From Centroberyx gerrardi (taxonomy: Eukaryota > Chordata > Actinopteri > Beryciformes > Berycidae): DNA of 64,000 bases. Position 1 is the stretch's first letter, and every line of letters begins with the position of its first letter. The stretch lies in contig NC_135998.1 of NCBI RefSeq assembly GCF_048128805.1, positions 12,668,156-12,732,155 on the forward strand, given 5' to 3'. Both the position numbers and the translations under genes were made by a program. Positions 56,544 through 64,000 of the stretch are shown here, piece after piece. The notes beneath the pieces are model-generated. The model saw only the letters and a program-made list of their open reading frames with translations. It searched no databases and was not told the origin of the DNA.

Positions 56544-56646
56544 AACCAAACCAGCACACCCTCTCATCAACAAGCTCAACCAAACCAGCACACTCTCTCA
56601 TCAACAAGCTCAACCAAACCAGCACACCCTCTCATCAAACAAGCTC
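56544..56646. repeat. 34-bp tandem repeat, three copies
   Basis: Units of AACCAAACCAGCACACCC plus TCTCATCAACAAGCTC, nearly identical; the third has one extra A. Confidence 0.9.
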
Positions 56647-59600
56647 AGTCACCCAATACTTCATTTCAGCACGACTCGAGGACAAACTGACCTGCTTGGA
56701 CCCGTCTGCCTTGATAGCCAATGGATTGTTTTGCTTTTCTAGCATATGGGCTTTCAAGCCAGCAGTTTTTTGCTAACTTTACTGTTTAGCTGTAGACCAT
56801 TGATTAGCGCATACACAGCCAATGCATTGAGTTCTTTGAGGGGAATGAAGCGACTTTGATGGTGCACATGCGCAAGGAAGTGAGGCAATAGCAAGAATAT
56901 TCACAAATAGGCACAACTGACAATGCAGTATCAGTATGGTATGTTGAAAAATTTGGCTAATGCTTTTAAACTTTTTTTCGCCCAAAAAGTAGCTGCCGGT
57001 ACAATTTGAGAGCTCTAATCAGTGGCCTTGACGGGTGCTTAAGTGAATTCAAAGAAGTAGTTGGCCTCAGGACAGATGTCATAGTGACAGGTGGAAGAGA
57101 GAAAAGAGAAAGTGAGACAAGGGTACAACCTGCATCGATCTAAGACATTTACCAACTTTTTTGTTCAATTGGTGCACATTTTCTGTCCCATACACAATTT
57201 CCTCAAAGGTTATGGCTTATAAATAATGCACTTTTGTGTTACAGTGTTAGTACATTGTGCTTTACACTTTGCCAGAGTACCCTGCCTCAGTTTTTCCTGC
57301 CACTATTGAATAGACAGGATGGGCCACCCAGCTTAGTGAGCTGCGCCCTACCTTAAAGAATTTCGTTTGCAGGGCTTCACATTGCCCGGCAGTGTTTTCT
57401 CAAAGCTCCAGGTCAGTAAGTATTGATAGTGGCCTGATGGCCAGTAAACAAAAATTTATAAATAAAAATTATATTTTGTTGTTGGTTTTTGAAATGATAT
57501 GACAGAATGACATCAGGGAAACACTTTCCTCTTTGTGATCAAGCATGTAGAATGCTGACGACCGTTTGCACAACATACTAACATTAATGATGCATCGTTC
57601 TGTGAACATGTTTACAATGGCTCCATACAGACAAGCAGCTTCAGCCAGGTGCCAGGGGAACAAAGCAATGAGAGACATGGGAGGAAGAGGTGAGAGAGAA
57701 CAGAGAATAGGAAAGGAACAGACAGAGAAAGTTTCAGTCTCACACCCACAACGATGGCCATGGTGAGGGCACGATGTTGCGAAAGACGAGGTATTTATGT
57801 AGGCAATTTCCTGTATATGCAGGTGACTGAGTAGAACAGCATAGGGTGAAGTGAGAGTTCATTGATGAATTCTGTCAAGTCTTATGTAACAAAATTGGCT
57901 CGCATATAGATTTTATGAATCTGTTATGATTGTGTGCATTTTAAGACAGAAATTACTTCCTTTTTGAACCCAAGGTATTGATTATGCATAATATTAGTGT
58001 CATATAAAGCTGATTTATATGGAACTTTTCAGTGAACTGTAATAGTTATCAATGATGAACATGCACTCAGCTTTAAATACGTGCATTTGATAGGCTAATA
58101 GTGTGCTGCTATCATGAATAGCAGTCTTTACTCATGATTTCCTAGCGAGGCACCTCTGTTTAAGAGACAGTAGTTGGATAGATGTACAGGGTTTGACCCA
58201 CAGCAAAACAGCAGTGCCCAAAACTCTTTAACAATAATCTTCATAATCATAACAGTAGTGTTGTCATTATTCAGTTGTTTTTGATAGGTCTGAATTACAG
58301 TTTAGACTTGTCTGAAAGCGGCGGCCGCAGAACATACTGATACACCAACAGGTCAGTAGTGTCAGTGTTCGGGCCGGTAACTTTGAAAAACCTTTGGCCC
58401 AGATTGCCAGTGGAAAATTGACCTGTTTTTCAACCCCTGATTTGTATTGATGTTATTATAGAGTTTAAATGTTGCATGGTCCACATGCTGTTTCAGAGAT
58501 TCTTCCACCTTAAAAATGGGGGGGAAACATTGTCCTATCTCAGAGCCTCCGTCAGACTTTGACCTCAGGGTCAGTTTGATGACCGGTAGAATAAGGAGCA
58601 AGGAAAGTGGAGCTGTGAGTGCTGCTTAGTGACCCTCTGGGGCGCTATAAACACTTGAGTGGTGGTGAACTCTTTGATATAAAGTGGAATGATACTGTCT
58701 ACACCAAGGGCCAGAAACCCTAGAGAGCATTCAGAAATTGCTTGAAACCACTGGATAGATTTTACAATAATTCACTTTGTTCTTGGTATTAATTCAAACA
58801 ATCGTATGGCTTCATCAGGCGGGGTTTAGTTGCATTATTGTAGCTCTCTAACCTGGGATTGTATTGCTTAACTTGAGTTGCATCATCACTTGCATTGTGT
58901 AGAAAGTGATGATAAGGTATCTTAGATTAATGCGTTTCTGTTTTTTCAAAGCTACATGGAATGAAATTCACTTAACTTTTTGAGGGTGAGGAGAAACGCT
59001 GCAGTGTAGGAAAACAATTTTCTGCTAGGGAGATAACACATCAAACATGATGGAGTATTTGTTTCAGCATGTAATGTGAGAGAATGTTTTTAATTTTATG
59101 GTCTCTCAGTCCCAACACTGTGTACTGAATGTGCTTAACTTCATGTGACAGCCTTTACAAGAAGCTCAGAGTGAAAAATCCTGTACCTTTTCTCCTCCTG
59201 CTTGCAAGTAAATAACTTTGACTGAATATATTCTACCACTATATATTTTTACCAGATAGCTGAGCAGCTACAATTTACAGGCTCTTCCTCCTCCACATCC
59301 CCCGCAGGATGTATAAACTCATTTAGTTCACCTAGAAATGTGAAAATGTCAGTGACTACTGTCACCACGTTTTGTTATGGGTCAACATTGCTTCTCCATA
59401 GTTAAGTCCCCTTTATAAATTAGGCAGATTGCAGTATTGACATCATATTTATTATGTAATCATTGCATTATTTATTTATTTTACGTATCATGAATTATCA
59501 TCAGTATTATCCACTGTATTTGCCCAATAGTTACAGGTATTTCTGTTGCAAGCCTACTAATCTACAATATAGCCTACTGTTAAAAACTTTATAGGAAAAA

Positions 59601-59959
59601 AAAAAAATCTAATCAATAAATTGAAATCGATAAAATCCAAACAATTCCCAAACCCACTGGTTTGCCCTAGAGCACTAAATGAGCAGCTTGTGAAGTCAGG
59701 GACGGCCTCCAGGCACTGTGAAGCCAAGGATGTCATTTTTCAGTTTTAGATAAATTGCACTTTGTTTTTGGCACATCACCATTTCATTGGTAGGTTTCTT
59801 ATTTTCCCTGGTTTTCTCTCATTACACACTCAATTTCTGACTTAATTTTGTACTCCCTCAGTCACTCATTGTCCCTCAGTTGAGCCATTCACACACAAAC
59901 AAGAGTTTGTGAGATTTCAGAAAACGTAGAGCTTTTATCTCCTGCCAGCTCTCTGGTAA

Positions 59960-60162
59960 AGCCGCTTTTCCACCGCATGGTACCGGCTCAACTCGCCTCG
60001 CCTCGACTCTACTCGCTTTTGGTAGTACCACGGTTTTCCACTGCAGATAGTCTACCAGGTACCAGGTAATATGGTACCTGGTACCTGGTACTTGCCCAAT
60101 GGAAAACCAAAAAAGGCGAGTAGAGTCGACTTGAGCCGGTACCATGCGGTGGAAAAGCGGCA
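59960..60162. mobile_element. hairpin MITE, PIF/Harbinger-like
   Basis: A 203-bp element whose ends (GCCGCTTTTCCACCGCATGG and its reverse complement) form arms of over 30 bases with internal GGTACC-rich palindromes. TAA copies flank it at 59957-59959 and 60163-60165, the TWA-type target site of PIF/Harbinger elements. No coding capacity. Confidence 0.7.
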
Positions 60163-60212
60163 TAAGGCAGCAGTGACCATCCTCTGCTCTCTCACTCCTT
60201 ACACATTCAATG

Positions 60213-60398
<186 letters not shown>

Positions 60399-60937
60399 TC
60401 CTTTGTTTTAGCTTGCAGCTCCTTGCTGGGCAAGAGTTACTTTCTCTGTTGCCACAGTGATGGCCTTGACCCTTGTAGCAACAACATCCTGTGCATAAAG
60501 AATCAAATAAACAAGCATGGCCTTTCTTTCTCACTTGCCTTCTCTCCCTCTGGTTCACTCTTGCTGGATGTATGTAGCCCGGTTGTGTAATGTGTGTGCG
60601 GCTGACCACTTCAACCCCTCCTGGCTTGTGGCTTTATCTTTACTACAGTATGAGGGCAAATGTTCACTGTTCATTTTGTGGTGTCCTAGGGGAGGAGAGT
60701 GCAAGACAGGATGTAACGTTTAGAAAGGGTACAGATTCAATCCGATAAATAATTTGTGCTCCAGATGGCCGCTCTTTCCTCTCTTCTGTTTAAAGAGTGT
60801 AGGATAGTCTGTCTTTTGTCCTCACCCAAGCCATCCGTCTCTGCCTATGTTCTGCTGCCTGTCTTCTCCTCTTGTCCTTGTTTCTCACTCTTTTTCCTCC
60901 GCCTCTCAATCACATCTTTTCTCACACTTGTTCCTCC

Positions 60938-60981
60938 TTTTATTTATTTATCTATTTATTTATTTATTTATTTATTTATTT
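60938..60981. repeat. (TTTA)n microsatellite
   Basis: About 10-11 units with one TCTA variant. Confidence 0.9.
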
Positions 60982-63900
60982 GTTTTTTAAAACCCTGTTC
61001 ACCCAGTTTTTCACATTAAAAGCATAAGGGATTGTTCCACTACACACAGAAATGATATGGAGTACACAGTGTGTTTGTGTAAGCTGTGGTTTGGTTCTGT
61101 GATCTTTCCATTCATGAGAACAGTGGGAGAGTCCCTTGAGGACTGGAGGACTGCGTGAAAGGACCCAGGGGGGTGTAAGCCTACGTGCTAGCACACCAGG
61201 GAGTCCCTGGGAGAGAAAATAAACATCTCCCCTTAGGCCTCTGAAGTTTCATTGGACCCCCCATGTAGAATAGATGGGTGCTGTGTAGGACTATCTGTAC
61301 TTTTGCCCGGGTCCTAACTTTAACATGCAGTGTGTGCTGCTTCATGTTGTGATGCTCAAGCTTTGTTATAGAGGTCAAGTTGTCTTCTGCAATTTGCATT
61401 TCATGAGATTCATCACAAAGTAATAGAGTTGAGACTTGTACAATGAATTACGCAGATGTTGGCAATGAAGTGGATATTGGGTGGGGTGGGGATTCATATC
61501 CTGGTTAGGTAAGGGGGTGTGGGGTGGGGAAACAGACCCTGGATAGGGTGCGTAAAGGGTACGGCTTGGCCTTTACAAGCTGATGGAGAGTTATCACTCA
61601 AATGTACGCAGCCTGACATTTGTCCCTCACTCAAGGGAACGGATAACGAAGATAAAATCCTTTGTTCACAAGGGAGAAGAAAAGGTCCTTATCCTGGAGG
61701 CTGTTCAATCTTTCCCAGAAAGATGACGGAGAGCTAAAAAGAGAATGTCTGATGGAAAAGAAGATAATGTCACTATGAGCTCAAACAGCTGCAAATTTTG
61801 AGTAACTGCAGCATACTGCTCTAGGTAATTGCAAAGTAAATGTTTTCTTTGCCTGCAAAATAGTGGTTTGTAGCGACAGTACAAGTTTCACAGGCACTGT
61901 GTTATTGCATTATAAAATAGGCCGATAGCGTTAATCTCACTCCTCTTCACTTTTAATAGGCTGATGGCAGGCCTTTCTCTACAGTGGAAAGAGACAGTGA
62001 GGGCTATCAAAGCCAGAGCAGCATCAAAGGTGGAGTTGTGTGACAGCAGTATCACTAATGACCACCTACTTTACTGGGATAGGGAACGTCTGTATCTACT
62101 GAGTTATTCTTGGCCGATGCTGGATTCCCGTCTTTGAAACCTAATAGGTTCTTCATCCACAGGAGAAGTGGGTTTGTCATGACAATAAACACGATTTGCC
62201 AGTGGAAATGAAGATTCAACATACCTGAGCTTGTTTTTGATCAGGAAATAAATTGAAAGGCATTTCTCTGCTACAAAGTGAAGCAGGTTTTATTTGAGAG
62301 TAGGTGTTTTATACAAGTTAATGGTCGCTCCTTTATGATGAACCTGGCCTTAATGATGAGTAGCTCTCCTAATGAGTCTGTTCTTATTGCCACCCTGCTC
62401 TCATTGTCAGTGAAAGTAGGTTAGTCTACTCTCTGTGACCCTCTTTACCACCCCTAGGTGTATACTGGGAATATGTTCCACTATTACTTGAGGGTTAGAT
62501 TTTTTCTTTTCACAGTGGCTTTTTATAGGTTGATTCCCATCGGGCTTTGAATCTTTAATATGTCCGGACCGGTGACTTTTCTCTTTTTCTGTTCTTCCTC
62601 TCTTCCTTTGTGTCCTGCCTCATCCTTGTTCATCTTCTTAACTGTCTCCTGTCTGTTAAGGTTGAAATAGTTTGAAGGCAGGCAGGTGATGATAAAGTGG
62701 TTTTGACAGCCTCTAGTCAAGTAGAGGACCAAATTTGGTATTGCAGCTGGTACACTCCAGGAGCATTATCACTTAACATGAACCCTGCCTATCAGCATTA
62801 CCACGTGTTACTTACTGTAATAACATTGAACTGTCTTATTGGTATAGTTTAGATGTAAGCAAGTTGTGAAGCAGTGCAGTGATTGGTAGTGGTTTTGATT
62901 ACCCATTTCTCAAGTGGAATTTCCTCACTTCGGCCTCTGCGGTAATGGCTGCAAGCCATTATAATTATAAACTCATGAGAATGGTGGGAATGAATGAACA
63001 GTGATTACGACAAGGACGCATACTCTGTTTCCAATCCATGTGACGTGGTGGGGATTCTCCTGCCTTGAAACTGAAGTTTTTAACACCACCACCCCCCACA
63101 CAATCCGGCAGCTCATGTTGTACAACTGATCAAAATAGTTTTCCCATTTTTGGACTTGCGTTTCGCAGGTCTCATCTAATCCCTCTTCCCCTTCTCTCCT
63201 CTCCTCCTTCCCCCCTCTTCCTCTCCACTCAGAAGGGCACTGCAGAGGCCTAAGGGTTGGTTTACATGTCTGTCACCACTCTCCCCTCTCCACAGAGGGA
63301 TCTCTTCAGAGCCTCCGGTTCATTGCTTTATATTGCTTTTACCTTCACCCTTTCAAGCTGTGTGACGTCTGCTGCTGTAAGCTGAAAGTAATATTTCACT
63401 TTGGCACAAGATTTGCATTTTCCATTGCGTCTTCCTCTATAGCAGTTCATGAAAAGTCAGCCACCAAATTTGGCTGCTCTGGGGACCCATAGTTGGGCCA
63501 ATTTCTTAATATAATTTCTAAAACAATTTTGAGACTTAAATTCATTCGTAAGACTGTAAATAAGGGGATAATATTTTTTTGATTCCTGTTGTTGAGATTT
63601 TGTTTGTTTGTGTTTCCCGTCCTGTCCCATAGTGGTATACATAATGAAAACTGAAAAGGTAAAATATCATCTGAAAGCAGAGCTAGGCCTAGCTCTAAAA
63701 TACTTCATTTTTTCCAATCAATCTTCTCAGCTGAAAGCTTGTTATCAGTTCTTTCTATCTTCCCAGACTGGCCTCAAACTGCATGTGAAAGGAAGCCTAC
63801 AGTTTGATACCCTCTCTAACTAAGCTAATAAATGTCAGTGGCTTTAATAGGCCTTCGTGCTTTTTTGTTTTCTGCACAGCAAAGACTTGTTTGGAAATGT

Positions 63901-64000
63901 GGGGGATATTTACATTGTACATTTGTTTTACTGGACATTACTAAAGCCTTCTTAGTTAGTGGAAAGAATGAGCAGCAATCTATTTCCGTCCTGTGCAGGA

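Noticed and set aside
63180..63260. Strong pyrimidine tract and CTCAG acceptor as atp2a2 exon 6
   Set aside because: The downstream reading frame does not give VGDKVPAD, no donor follows at the expected distance, and the peptide has no SERCA similarity.
63980..64000. CTGTGCAG at the window edge as an exon 6 acceptor
   Set aside because: The following two bases would give Gly, not the Val expected after exon 5, and the rest is outside the window.

Overview
This is a window of teleost fish nuclear DNA, probably from a percomorph-type fish. The evidence is intron-split vertebrate genes, abundant (CA)n and (CT)n microsatellites, tRNA-derived SINEs of piscine type, and remnants of hAT, Tc1-like, Kolobok-like, DIRS and LINE elements. 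No CRISPR array, operon or bacterial feature is present.

Three conserved genes could be assembled exon by exon, with every splice phase agreeing. noc4l (minus strand, 15 coding exons, 28329 down to 20563, 530 codons) encodes the Noc4 partner of Nop14, needed for 40S ribosomal subunit maturation. pus1 (minus, 6 coding exons, 32741 down to 29901, 422 codons) encodes a tRNA/mRNA pseudouridine synthase with a mitochondrial presequence and a second internal start. atp2a2 (plus, from 41847) encodes the SERCA2 calcium pump. Only its first five coding exons (154 codons, through M1, M2 and the start of the actuator domain) lie here; its fifth intron runs more than 13 kb to the window edge. pus1 and noc4l lie head to tail, and atp2a2 diverges from pus1 across about 8 kb of repeat-rich spacer.

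The left third (1-20 kb) holds no gene I can name. On the minus strand at 8865-6500 is an unrecognised gene: a clean first exon spliced in frame to a second exon, then a block of imperfect repeats built round a (D/E/K)-W-(E/K)-P-(L/I)-V motif, then an acidic stretch and a very basic C-terminus. Its reading frame breaks three times, so it is a decaying gene, an assembly with indels, or has unusual splicing. Three further exon-like segments on the minus strand (14.3, 12.7 and 10.6 kb) may belong to another unassigned gene. A minisatellite of nearly 1 kb (17.7-18.7 kb) follows a broken DIRS-type reverse transcriptase.

Transposable elements explain much of the rest. The best-defined are a hAT element with a perfect 8-bp target duplication and a second element inside it (38.3-39.3 kb), a TTAA-flanked Kolobok-like element in noc4l intron 12, a short inverted-repeat element starting 13 bp upstream of the noc4l start codon, a hairpin MITE (59.96-60.16 kb) and a Tc1-like remnant (54.1-54.9 kb). 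All element assignments are by eye.
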